Shown here: piece after piece, positions 50,758-62,101 of the stretch
Layout of the letters: the number at the start of each line of letters is the position of its first letter
Numbering within the stretch: the stretch's first letter is position 1
From: Adineta vaga
Taxonomy: Eukaryota; Rotifera
Assembly: GCA_021613535.1 (NCBI GenBank)
Contig: CP075492.1
Coordinates: 9,176,001-9,240,000, forward strand
Reading direction: 5' to 3'
Length of the DNA stretch: 64,000 bases
The notes under the pieces: model-generated
Seen by the model: the letters and a program-made list of their open reading frames with translations, nothing else
Told to the model about the DNA's origin: nothing
The model's database searches: none
Made by a program: the position numbers and the translations under genes

Positions 50758-51167
50758 TTGCCGGTGCTTTCATTTAGTCAGTAATGTATAATAATAGTTT
50801 CTTCGTTTGTTTATCATTGTCGTTGACAAGAAACAAGAGAATGTCATTGTCTTATAGAGAATATGTCCTTTTGTTCTTCGATATCTTCTGATTGTCTCTT
50901 TCTCTCCATCTCTCTTTCGTTATCATATAGATTGTATGCCAAGAGAAGAAAAAAGGTTTCCGAAAAGACTCATTTTTTATTTTCTTTGTTTGTATTACAA
51001 ACATTACAAATAAAAAATAAAAGAGAAATAGAAGAATATAACAATTACACAGAAAATGGATAAAAAATTGTTATTAATGTTTATACGAACAGAATATATT
51101 GCACAAGATAGTAAAAAAAGAAAGGAAGAAGAAATCAGTCATGTTTTTGTTTGTTTGTCGGTCTATT
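50758..51167. other. Intergenic, collagen promoter and DLGAP 3' end
   Basis: 410 bp between the multiplexin start (exon A) and the DLGAP stop, both minus strand. Contains a chance plus-strand frame (50863-51063) without support. Confidence 0.5.
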
Positions 51168-54100
51168 TTATTTAGGTGCAACGAAGATTTCTACATCATT
51201 ATTTTGATTAGCAGCAGCCACTGCTGCTTTTCGTCGTTCTTGAATTAACTTCTTGAGATCATCATTAGGTGCTTTTGTGTTCGATACTTTCGCTTTATTT
51301 TGCTGTGGTTGTAATTGTTTAAGACGATCATCTATAATTCGAGGACGATTGTTAACTAGAAGAAGAAAGACGATATTAATATTCTAAGAACGAGATTCTT
51401 TGAAATAAATCTACCATCATTTGGATCGTATTCATCTTCAATTGGTGCCCATTGTTTCGCTTTACGTGTATCAAGTTTAGAAAATTTGACGTTAACTTTA
51501 TCAATTAATGGATATGTTATATCCCAAAAACCTTCCAGGTCACTATCGAGTGGTGTTGGTTCACCAGCAGATGTTTTTGATTTTGACTATTATATAGATA
51601 ATCAAGAATTGATTAGATAAACAAATTTTTCCTTACAACATTTGCTTGACATAAGCCGCGAAATTGTTTCAGTTTACCTCTTAATAATAAATTAACCTCG
51701 CCCGTTGCAGCATTTATGTCAGAACGAACTAAAGTTTTTAGAAGAAAAGCAATTACTTGATCGTTGAAAAATAGAACAAATCAGTAATACTAACTATCAT
51801 CTGTAAGACGATTATCATCAGTTTGAAGAAGTTTGCTGTAGATGTCTGCTTTAGATTTGATCACCTTTTCTTCTTCATCCAATTTGGCCAAAAATGCTTG
51901 GCCATTCTAAACGAGAGAGAGAGAGAAAAAATACACTCATGCAATTCGATGAATTTACATAGACACACAAACCCTTGTCATAACTGACTTCGACATCTTG
52001 AAAAATGAGTATGAAAATAGAAAACTAAGCAATTGTACACGTTCTCGTTACGGAAAATCATATTAGGCTTTACAATGCAAAGTTTTAATTCTACTTAATT
52101 GAACAGGAAACTTGTTGTTTTTTTTATTTTATTATGCTTACCATTTTATCGACGAGGAGAAGAAACTTGTAGTAATAATCACTGATGAGAAAGAGGACGC
52201 GACCAGCGTAATGATGAAAATGAACGAGAAGAGAAGAAGAAAAAGACGACGTCTATATGATCGAAACTGTTGTGTGAATTTCTTCTCGCGGAACTGACTA
52301 GTTTATTTACGAGATATGTGCGTGATTCGATAAAAGAAAGAAAAATCTAGAGAAATAAAAGGAAAAAAAACAACACAAGTCAGAGAAAGTAAATATGACT
52401 CATCGTCATCGTCACTCAGCACTTTCTATAAGACAGCCTACCATAACAAACTTGACATTATCAAAAGAGAGAAAGAAGAAGAAAAAAAATGGAGAGAAAC
52501 AACGAATGAAATTTTTTTCTCTTTTTCATCATCATCATCATCATCTGTCCATCCAAATAATATGATGGAGGGCACTAGCAAACAAAAAGGGAGCGTTTGA
52601 TGAAGAATAATTTATTCATTCTGGAGGGAATCTATATTGAATAAATATATTGGATTCAATTTCCCCCGATGGCACAATATGTCTATCACGCGTGTGTGCA
52701 TGCCCACAAAATGAACTGAATCATGGAGATATATGAACTAATCTCACACTCATGTACAAAAAAAGACTGAAAAGAAAAGATCAAAAAGTCATTTGTTAGC
52801 TCGTTTTTTTTCATTCGTTTTCTTCGACCATTGAAATAAGAACCTATTTAATAATATAATCATCACTTGTCAACAATCTCAAATGACAAAGATCACTGAA
52901 AAAGAAAAGTATTACTGTCATTTAATTACTTTCTATTTCATGAAAAATAGAAGATTTAAGCAACTAAGAATATTCTATCATGGAGAAATATGTTTTCGAA
53001 TTCATCTAGTTTCTTCTATATTGGTTTGTTTGATTATTGATGATACTTGATGTGGAAAGAATAACCATGAAGAGTCAATGAAAATTAACGAGTATCTTTG
53101 ATGTGAAGATCACCTAATAATATATATATATATATATATTGCATGCATTTACAAATACAATGTATGATTCATCGGCAGTATTCTATTCTATAGTGACAAA
53201 TAAATACATTTTATCAACTCAATTGATAGCCAAGGTTTCGTATTAACACATCATTGAAGATTTATTCGTATTCGATACTATTTATAAACTTATGTGCGAC
53301 ATACGTAAAAGACATTACAAAATGACAGAAGAAGATATCGTGTAATAGAAAACCGGATAAAATAGCAAAAGAAAATTTCTCACTTGATTCAATAAGCGAT
53401 CGACAGAAAACATCTAGCGGATAATTTAACTATTGTAAATTGAGAATATAAAACACTGAATCAATCGATATTCTGTCATATTATATATTTGTTTTTCATT
53501 CAAATAGTAATCAAACAAAAGTTTGATTAAATTTTATTTAAGGTTTCAACAAAATCTTATTTTCGTCCATATTGATGGTATTTATTAGACATCATGGTTT
53601 CTCATCGATTTTTATTAGCAAACGGTTAACTCGAAACACCAGAGCAAGAAAGAAAGAAAGAAAGCAAAGCATAGAGTGGATAAGCAAATTTGTTTGCGAT
53701 TATTTTGTATGTGATCGATTTCGTGTTAATTAGTTTGAAGAATATAAAGGGTGTTCAAGAAGAGAAGGACACAAAAACAAAAGGAAAGAATACACGCGCA
53801 CACACACACACACACACACACACAACAATCTGACACATGAGAGAAGTAAAGAAGAACAAAATACTGACAACAAACACTGAATATAGACATCGATCATCAT
53901 GCAAAGACGAAGAAGAAGGAGACAATAGGCCATCACCATATATGTATAACGTGCGTACGATGTTATTGATTGAATATATATATTTATATGTATGTATAGA
54001 TTTCAATTGAATGAAACTTAATTGTTTATCGCATTTACCTGTGGCTCGTTACATAATGATTCTTGCGTTTTTTGTGTTAAATCATCAACAATTGACCAAA

Positions 54101-57100
54101 CATGATCATCAATAGAACTATTTTCATCATTATCATGTGTTAAATGTTCTTGTTCATGATGGCCATTGGACGATTGATGATTGTAAACGGCAGATGATTG
54201 CCATTGAAGATTTTCACTTTCATATAATTCACCAGTACGATCAAATAATTCAACATTAGGTGATTCGTTGCCATCCATTCGATGTTCATCATCATCAGCA
54301 ATGTGTTCTAATAAAGAAAAAAACGAAAACTTTTTCGATTTTTTTATGAACAGATGGTTATATTCGGTTATTTCATGGTACATTAACCATGTGAGCCAGA
54401 CGAACAACTAAACATTCAGGCCTTCAGCAGTCTGACAGTTTGTCCTTGAGAAGACACTCGTTTTCTTTTGTCAATAGTGCTTTCAGAATCAACTTGAGTG
54501 ATCATCACTCGTTATTTTCAAGGAGAATTATTTCAATTCAACTAAAATATCTTATTTAATATGGACAAACAAATAACTGTTCGAATGTTCTTTTGATATT
54601 CGTCGTTTCTTTTTCCATATTTAATAAATATCATTTCATCAGATTGAAATGACTAATTTGAAGGTTACGCAAATAAATGAATGAATGAACGAACGAAGTC
54701 TTTATATAGTAAAATTTGTCATATCTGAATAGCTTAGACTAGTGATTGAATGATAATTGGCAGTTAATCTTGAAGAAATGCCTTACCAGTTTTTTGTTCT
54801 TCATCCTAGAAAATATATTCAAATAATTGATTTTGTTATGAAAACAAAAAATGAAAATTACCGTAAAAATTTTAATATTATTAAATGATGAAAGTGCTCG
54901 TTCAGTCATTTCGACAAGATTCATATCGGAATCTTCGGACATCTTCGGTATATCATAAATTGGTTGTAATAAATGATTTGGATCTTTTTTAACTACACCC
55001 AATGCTCGATCAACAGCACGTAGAAAATTCTTTTCAAATTCTTGATTATGTTCATCTGTATCTTTACCATTTGGTACATTTTCGAGTTCATCAGGTACAG
55101 CTGAAGTTGAGGAAGCAAATGTTTTTACATGAAGAGCTGCAGCTGGCGTGACATGAACTGTTGATGTACAAGGAATTTGCTCTGATTCAATAAGATCACC
55201 GTCTTCACGTATGATAAGTTCATTGTCACTGGATAAACTGGACGAATGTCCATTAGTAATAGGTTGATGATTATTAGTTTCAACTAAATATTAGAAAGAA
55301 AAAAAAACATCTTATCAACATGTTGTTGTATGAAGATTGAATTACAGATTTTTTTCTCAACAAAAAAGTCATTTGGTGTCAGTCGAGACTATGAGTGTCG
55401 ATATTGTTTTAAGTAAACAAAACCTGCCGAGATGAGAAAAGACATATGACGACGACTTCCCATGGGTTTTTTCATTTCAAGTTCTAATTATTTCAAAATA
55501 TGGTTGACGTAATTCCAAGAGATATAATCTACAAGGAGTAGCAAAGAATATCGATCTCATGACTGCCATTTCAATCGAAATATTCCAAGTATCACAACTC
55601 TGTTGATTGAATTAACGTATAATATTCAAGAACACATTGAAATTCAGAATTAAAACGTTCAATTTTCATTTTCTCTCATCATGCTACTATTTGAATCTGT
55701 TTCCCCTATCAATTCTTCAATTAATAGAAAAATTCCTATGAATATATCATAGTCAATCTATTCTCAATGTCGACCTAGCTACATCTACATTCTTAGTTTT
55801 ATGACCAAACATTTTTCTGATCAATTCTACATAGAGATCATCATCGATATGCTCAACGATACCATTGACTTTCATGTTTAATAATAACAGAGATAGTCAA
55901 ATCATTTACCTGTTGGATCTGTTGGTAAAACATCGTTTTCAACTAAACATAAAATTGAATAAAAAAATCAAATTTTCCAAAGACAAAAGAACATTTTTCA
56001 CATACGAGTAGTTGTTGCTCGTCTAAAACTATCGATACTTCTACTCATTGGTCTTGCTCTTAAACTTGAATACATTCGATTATTATTACTAGTAAAATTC
56101 CAATCAAATTTTCTCTTTCCAACATCATGATAATGATGAAATTTGAATAAATCATGTTGTTGATTTAACATTTTTTCATGATTACCAAATGGTGTTGTAA
56201 ATCCATAACCACTAAGCATACAATTTAATTTAATATTTGATTGTTTACGTGCTTGAAGTAATGGATCATCAGATGTTTTTGGTGGTGATGATTGAACATA
56301 TGGTTGTGAATTGTTTAAAAAGTCATGACTAAGTAATGAACCATTCATTGATATTGTACTTAATGAACGATTATGTACATCACCATTGGTTAAATTGGGA
56401 CGATCATAATAATCAATTGATGAAGTTGTCGTTGTTGATAACATTTCTTTTAAACGATCTGTTGGCAATGGTGCACATGGATGTTGTGATAAAATTCCTA
56501 TGCCATTTGGTTTTGTAGTACTATTATTATTATTATTATTATTATTATCGAAATATTTAGCTCGTATTTCATCATAACAAGCATTAATATGATCAACTTG
56601 ATCTTTATCATGAGTTGGTGGTGTTGGTGAATGTCGTGTTTGCTGTTCAGTTTCAATAGACGTATGTGTTGAACTACGAGTTAATTGTGCAAGACGACTT
56701 GTAAAGCGTTTCATTGGTGATGGATCACGTTTACGAATCTTCTTATTCTGGTCATCATCTGTTTGTGATTGTACTTTTTCCTGTTCATTTGTATATGCAT
56801 GATCGCCATTGATTTCAATAATAACTTGTTTGGCATTTTCACGAGATTTTGTACGAAAACGACGAAGAACAGCTGGAGAATTTAGTTTTGAACGTAAAAC
56901 ATTAATTAATGAACGAGATTTTTTTAGTGAAGGTGTATCATTATTCATTGTTGTACCATTGGTTCGACTTATAGTTGAAGATTTGCGAAATAATGATGTC
57001 GAATGTCGATGTTGAGGATGACCATTACCATTACCATTACCGTTTACATGATGACCATTAATCTTTTCTCGAAATTCCGGTTCATCAAGGTGGACAGGAG

Positions 57101-57227
57101 GTACTGTCGTTGATCCTGAACCACGTCCACCAAGTGTAGCCCATTTTCGTGGCCAACGATGACTTGTTGTGGTACGTGGTGGAAGTTGATTTGTTATCGA
57201 TGGCGGCACAACATCTGTGTCCGGCAT
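51168..57227 (-). CDS. dlgap: DLGAP/SAPAP postsynaptic scaffold protein with long and short N-termini
   Basis: Long form, 842 aa: minus-strand exons 56006-57227, 55910-55942, 54862-55283, 54787-54805, 54039-54307, 51795-51906, 51637-51728, 51415-51586, 51168-51355. Short form, 195 aa: first exon 51973-51996 (MSKSVMTR) joined in the same phase to 51795-51906. The shared C-terminus is the GH1 (guanylate-kinase-associated) domain: GQAFLAKLDEEE, GKLKQFRGLCQANV (vertebrate QKFQQFRGLCEQNL), DLEGFWDITYPLIDKVNVKFSKLD (vertebrate DLAGFWDLLQLSIEDISMKFDEL) and DVEIFVAPK (vertebrate SIEIYVPEAQTRL). The end lacks the T-R-L PDZ ligand of vertebrate proteins. The N-terminal half is Ser/Arg/Asn-rich. DLGAPs link PSD-95-type and Shank scaffolds. 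An acceptor lies directly before ATG 57227, so an upstream UTR or coding exon is likely. Confidence 0.88.
53119..53139. repeat. (TA)n microsatellite
   Basis: About ten uninterrupted TA dinucleotides inside the DLGAP intron. Confidence 0.85.
53799..53824. repeat. (CA)n microsatellite
   Basis: About twelve CA dinucleotides with one leading cgcg interruption, inside the DLGAP intron. Confidence 0.85.
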
Positions 57228-58129
57228 CTGAAAAAAAAGGAAATTAGCAATTATAACATAAGTATCGGATTTATAGAAAAAGAAATCACTTGAGACTATT
57301 ATTTCTATATAACGATCGAATGAACAGATGTAAAAGAATGTTTAGTTTCTATCTAACTTTCAGCATCATCATTTAGTAAATCTAGTCTTTCGAAGAAAAG
57401 CTGAAAGAATTCTGTTTATAATCGAAACATAGTAGATAACGATACGATGATTTTATTTACATTAGAATGAAGACAAAATGTGTGCATCGTCGTTCACGTT
57501 ATTACTGCCGATGTGATTATGTACAAAAGAAGAAGAAGAAGAGAGAGAGAGAGAAAGAAACGAAGAATAGATGTGAACGAACGTCCAAATGGGTAATCAT
57601 GATAAGACAAGACTTATAACGTTCGTCTGTCTATGTTAATACTTTACCTCCACTTCTACCAGATTTAAACCAAAAGAAAAAAGAAGAACGAATATAATAT
57701 TAAAACGGTCGACTTACATCACCGATATTAAAAAAAAGAAGAAAAGTTCACGAAATTCAATGGATGTAAAACAGAACGATAAGAAATTCATAGATGTAAT
57801 CAACCTACTGTTGCCAGTCATGTCGATGACATTGACCTCACTTCTTTACCGAACACAATCAATCTCACTTACGTGTAGCAAGGAAGAAGAAACACAAAAT
57901 TCAATTTTATAGCTGTCCGACTGCCCGCGATCGGTCACTATGTGAGTGTGTACGTATATATATGTGTGTGTGTATAACAACGACAATGGGCAAATGCATC
58001 GATTTTTCTTCTTCGTCTTCTCCTTCTTTTCCTTCTCTCCTCGTCCTAACTACAAGGGCTACTGCTTCCGTATACTCACACGAAGCAGACGGTGGTACCC
58101 TCCTCCATCTCATATTCCACTTCTTCAAC

Positions 58130-58154
58130 ATATATATATATATATATATATATA
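58130..58154. repeat. (TA)n microsatellite
   Basis: About twelve TA dinucleotides. Confidence 0.85.
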
Positions 58155-60548
58155 CGTGTGCGCATATCTGTCTGTCTAATACATATAAGAAAAAAAAATA
58201 AATGTTCGATTGGCAAGAAGAAAAAGAAGTATTCGATCGAGTTATAATGAGAAGAAAGAAAATGAGAAAAATGCTCTGTTCTCTTCTGTCTGTATTTCTT
58301 ATCAACTAATACAAAACAGATTCAATTAGATAGATCGATGACCATCATCATTACATTTACTACCAAGTCGACCTTTGGCCGTTACTCTCCTACAACATTG
58401 TATTTCTACTGTTGCGTTATTAGAAGAATAATATCGGCAATGATGTAATTTTAAGTTGAAGTACAAGAAAAAGAACAAACGTCAATTATATAGTTACTTT
58501 GTTGAAGTCGTTTCTGTTATACATACATACCTATATGTATATATATGCCATTTGCCTTGAACATAAAAATTTGTCATACTCACTTCTCTTTGTCTCGATT
58601 TTAAAGATTTTATACCAATATTTGTATGTTTCATTGATCGCATTTTAAAAGGAAAAGTTAACAAGGACAAGTTTCATGAAAATGGTTATGTAAAAAGTTA
58701 AGAAGATTTTTCGTATCGATTGGAGACAAAAAAAAAGAGAAAGAAAGAAAGAAAGACTAAATTGATGATTTTGAACGAATTTGTATTGATGATATAAAAC
58801 TTCTTTGGTATATAGTCTAGTTAATCCTCTATACACAATAGAAAATTTTAGCAGGATTAGTAAAAGAAATTTAATCGGATATATAGCGAAAAATTCTCCG
58901 ATTAACATAACGCAAGAGAGAATTAGAGAAATAACTAGAAAGAAAAAGTAATTTTCCACTTGTGAAAACCATTCAATTCATTTCCCCCTGCAGGTATTTT
59001 AATCTCTGAAGTAGAAAATACGTCCTTACGGTAATGCAATTGCTCTTTTATTGAAGAAAACTTTAGTAACGTTTGTTTCATTATATGAATAGGCGGAAAG
59101 CGTTAAATGTGCATGTATAAATCTGATTTGTGACATTAGTCGAGCTATTCTCATAAATCACTAGTCGGATAGAATAAAACTTATGTTCATTAGAAAAATA
59201 TGCTTCTTAATCTTAGAGAAATCGAGACACTATATATTGAATGTCCATCTGTATCGTTGTTTTTCTACATAGATAAAACGAAGTAATTCTTTCTTAAGAT
59301 ATGTACAAACCATATCATCATTATATCGGTCGTGTATATCAAGTTGAAGCAAAGAGAAGAGAAGAAAGAATCATCATCATCATCATCAACTAGTAACGTT
59401 GAAGATATAAACATTTGTCTTCCTTTGCTCGTATCCGGACAATGATCGATCAGTCAAGCCTGATAAAACTGTACAGATCAGAGACGTTCACACATGTGCA
59501 TCTCACTACGTACACGTAGAGATAGTCCATGTATATATACATCCATGATTATGATAGATGATAGACAAATTCGATTGATTGTTTGAAATAAAAACGAAAG
59601 AAAGAGAGAAAGAGTGAAAGATTTCATTCAACAACATTCAAAAGATCAAATAAAGTATATGTTCACTTCAAGAATATACCATTATACTGTTTGCAATGTC
59701 ATTCTTTTTTCAAAGATCTTTGAGTTGTCAAACATGATTTGCTTTCTTTTGTTTAACTATGTCTAGAACCTAGAGGCAAGTAAAAACGATTGCATTTGTC
59801 AAATGCAGTTATATGAGAACAATACAGATGATGTCAGATTGAATATTATTTTTAAATTTCGTTATATTAGAAAGGTAATTGAAGTATAGACGATTTCCGA
59901 TTAATGAAGTTAGACAAAAATGCCGTAGGAATCATCAATGACGTTAATGGAAATATAATGTGTCAGTATAAACAAACGAGTTCTAGTCGTTCATGTGGAC
60001 ATACTAAATGGCTCATTAGTTTTCGTTCAGTCTGGTGATGAACTCATTGATCGTACTAAAGAAAAGGAGAATATGATGTTTATCGATTTGATTTATCTAC
60101 TAATATAACATGACATTAAAATTAAATCAATTTGTTATGATTGACGAAGAAATCATGAAAGACAACTAAAAGCCTTGACATATCAGTTGTTTGACGTAAA
60201 GTAATGTTGTTATTGGTAGATTAGTGCTTATCAGTTGTCAAAAATGATGTTTTCCATCGAACATTTCAGCTTCTTCTTTATCATTCGTATGTTAAAATTA
60301 CTATTGAAATAGAAATATTAGTCAAGATCATTACTTCTTCTCATTTAGATTGGTTATTTGACCTAAACAAATGTAAATATTTAGAACTGTCTCAATTACT
60401 GATCTGATATATATTATTAGGTAAAATGATTTGTTCATTCGTTTCTGAATTACGAAATTTAAGTACTAGAATTTTAAATTACGTCATAGTTCATTCTTTA
60501 TCGATCGGTCCATCCCTACGTACTAATGCGATCTATGTGAAAGAAATC

Positions 60549-60580
60549 TTTCTTTCTTTCTTTCCTTTCTTTCCTTTCTT
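60549..60580. repeat. (CTTT/CCTTT)n microsatellite
   Basis: Pyrimidine-only repeat 58 bp before the ATG of the RRM-like gene; may sit in its promoter or 5' UTR. Confidence 0.75.
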
Positions 60581-60637
60581 GTAAATATTTAAACGATGTT
60601 TACATCTTTTCATTCATTTTCCATTTAATCAACTTTA

Positions 60638-61535
60638 ATGGCGTCGTCGAATCATGAAGATAATCGGTGTAAATTGTTAGTTCTTGATATTGATAGTAAT
60701 CAAGTGAATTCGGATGATATTCGACGATATTTTCTTACATATGGTCCAATTGAATGGATTGAAATCTTTCCAAAACTTTCTTCTGCTGTTATTTATTTTG
60801 TTAGTTATCTAACTGTTAATCGTCTTGTTGGTGTTCGAACATGTTTCATTAATCAAAATCAACTTCGACTTCGCCATTTTCGACCGGATGAAACAAATTG
60901 GAATATCGATATTCGAACACTTCGAGTTAAATTTCATACGACAAATCAAATGAATATAAAATTCACTGAATCAACATTATTTCATTGCTTCAAGGAATAT
61001 CAATCTTGTATCATGAAAATGACTGTATATCCGAATAATCATGCATTACTACTCTTTTCGGATTATATTTATGTTGATCAACTACTTCTCTTACCTATCA
61101 ATAGATTTCAAATCGATAGTCAACCACTTATACTTGAACGATTGATACGAAAAAATCGATTACAACAACAACAACAACAACAAAAACCAATGCGAGATTC
61201 TGTGATTGAACAATTATGGGATCAAATTGAATATCTATCAAAACAACTTCGAGGTAAAAAGAAAAGAAAACTTATAAGGTTCTGGTCTTTCTCAATTGAC
61301 ATATTTCTGTTTCGTTTTTTTAGAAAAACCTGGAAATTCACGATGTGAAATCGAACGACTTCAAGCAGAATTATTCGTACTTAAAAATGAAAATGCACAA
61401 CTTAAATCCAAGCAAAATACTGAACAACATCGAACTGCACTTATTGACATATCGAATAAATGTTCTAATGAGCGATCCTATCAGAAACGTTGGCGTAGTA
61501 ATAGTAGTGAACGAGAAACAAAACGTCATTGCTAA
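60638..61535 (+). CDS. Divergent RRM-like protein with C-terminal coiled coil
   Basis: Two exons, 60638-61253 and 61324-61535, give 275 aa. Residues about 11-80 look like a degenerate RRM: CKLLVLDID (RNP2-like beta 1), DDIRRYFLTYGPIEWIEIFP (helix 1 and beta 2) and SSAVIYFVSY (RNP1-like beta 3, lacking the usual aromatic pair). A second similar unit spans about 92-165 (LRVKFHTT...TESTLFHCFKEYQSCIMKMTVYPN...ALLLFSDY). A Gln run (about 180-187) is followed by heptad-like sequence (VIEQLWDQIEYLSKQLR, then IERLQAELFVLKNENAQLKS) that predicts a coiled coil, then an Arg/Ser tail. RRMs bind RNA or proteins; the weak RNP motifs argue for caution. I do not recognise a specific family. Confidence 0.65.
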
Positions 61536-61918
61536 TTGTAATAATCGAAAACAATATTTTTAATAATAAACTATACTATTCAACCTTGATCTTTTGACGT
61601 CAATTGTATATGAATAATTAGACTTACCTTGGTCATGCATGATTGCATTTACAACGTTTCTATAGGTCCAGAAATATCTCGATTAATGAAAACATGATCG
61701 CAAAAGCCTCCTTCTCCTTAAATTTACTCATTTACATATTACTCATTTAGTTTCGAGAAGTTTTTAAACAAAGACCTTCGATGACTAAGAGACAGTGTAA
61801 CTATCTGCTTCATCTACATTACAAAACAAACATTTTATACTAAAACAAGTAAGTAGATTGGTTAAATAAAGACAATATATATTGATATTTGTATTATAGA
61901 TCACTTTCAAAATACATA
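61536..61918. other. Tandem intergenic spacer
   Basis: AT-rich, 383 bp. A tattatag at about 61891-61899 is a possible acceptor just before the next ATG, so a 5' UTR intron may be present. Confidence 0.45.
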
Positions 61919-62101
61919 ATGGGTTTCAGTAGTGACGATCTCTTTCGTGGATACGGTGGATACGGTGGCTATCCAATGTATGGTGGTGGCTATGGCGGTT
62001 ATCCATTTGGTGGATTTGGTGGAGGTTATGGAATGCCATATGGCGGATTTGGTGGTGGATATGGATATCCATATGGTGGATATGGATATGGTTGGTACTG
62101 A
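61919..62101 (+). CDS. Small Gly/Tyr-rich peptide (60 aa)
   Basis: A single exon from ATG 61919, MGFSSDDLFRGYGGYGGYPM, then repeats of GGYGGYPF, GGFGGGYG, MPYGGFGGGYG and YPYGGYGYGWY, ending in Tyr-stop. Gly and Tyr make up most of the residues. AATAAA follows at 62140-62145. Short GGY-rich peptides occur in nematodes as induced antimicrobial-type peptides and elsewhere as cuticle, shell or desiccation-related proteins. No signal peptide is visible in this exon, which argues against a simple secreted peptide unless an upstream exon supplies one. The periodic composition and good 3' signal favour a real gene. Confidence 0.65.
   Translation: MGFSSDDLFRGYGGYGGYPMYGGGYGGYPFGGFGGGYGMPYGGFGGGYGYPYGGYGYGWY

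Larger units (their letters stand above)
51997..54038 (-). other. 2.1-kb DLGAP intron with probable internal promoter
   Basis: By far the largest intron in the gene, placed just upstream of the short-form first exon. It holds a (TA)n run (about 53119-53139), a (CA)n run (about 53799-53824) and AG-rich DNA. Frames 53730-54006 on the minus strand are shadows of the CA repeat. Confidence 0.5.
57228..60637. other. 3.4-kb divergent intergenic region
   Basis: Upstream of DLGAP (-) and of the RRM-like gene (+). Holds a (GA)n run (about 57530-57557), (TG)n at about 57962-57973, (TA)n at about 58130-58154, (CTTT)n at about 60549-60580 and AG-rich tracts. The frame 57907-58305 on the minus strand overlaps these repeats and lacks family signal. 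DLGAP 5' UTR exons may lie here. Confidence 0.5.

Noticed and set aside
57907-58305. 132-aa minus-strand frame and overlapping plus-strand frames
   Set aside because: They arise from TA, TG and AG low-complexity DNA and show no recognisable domain.
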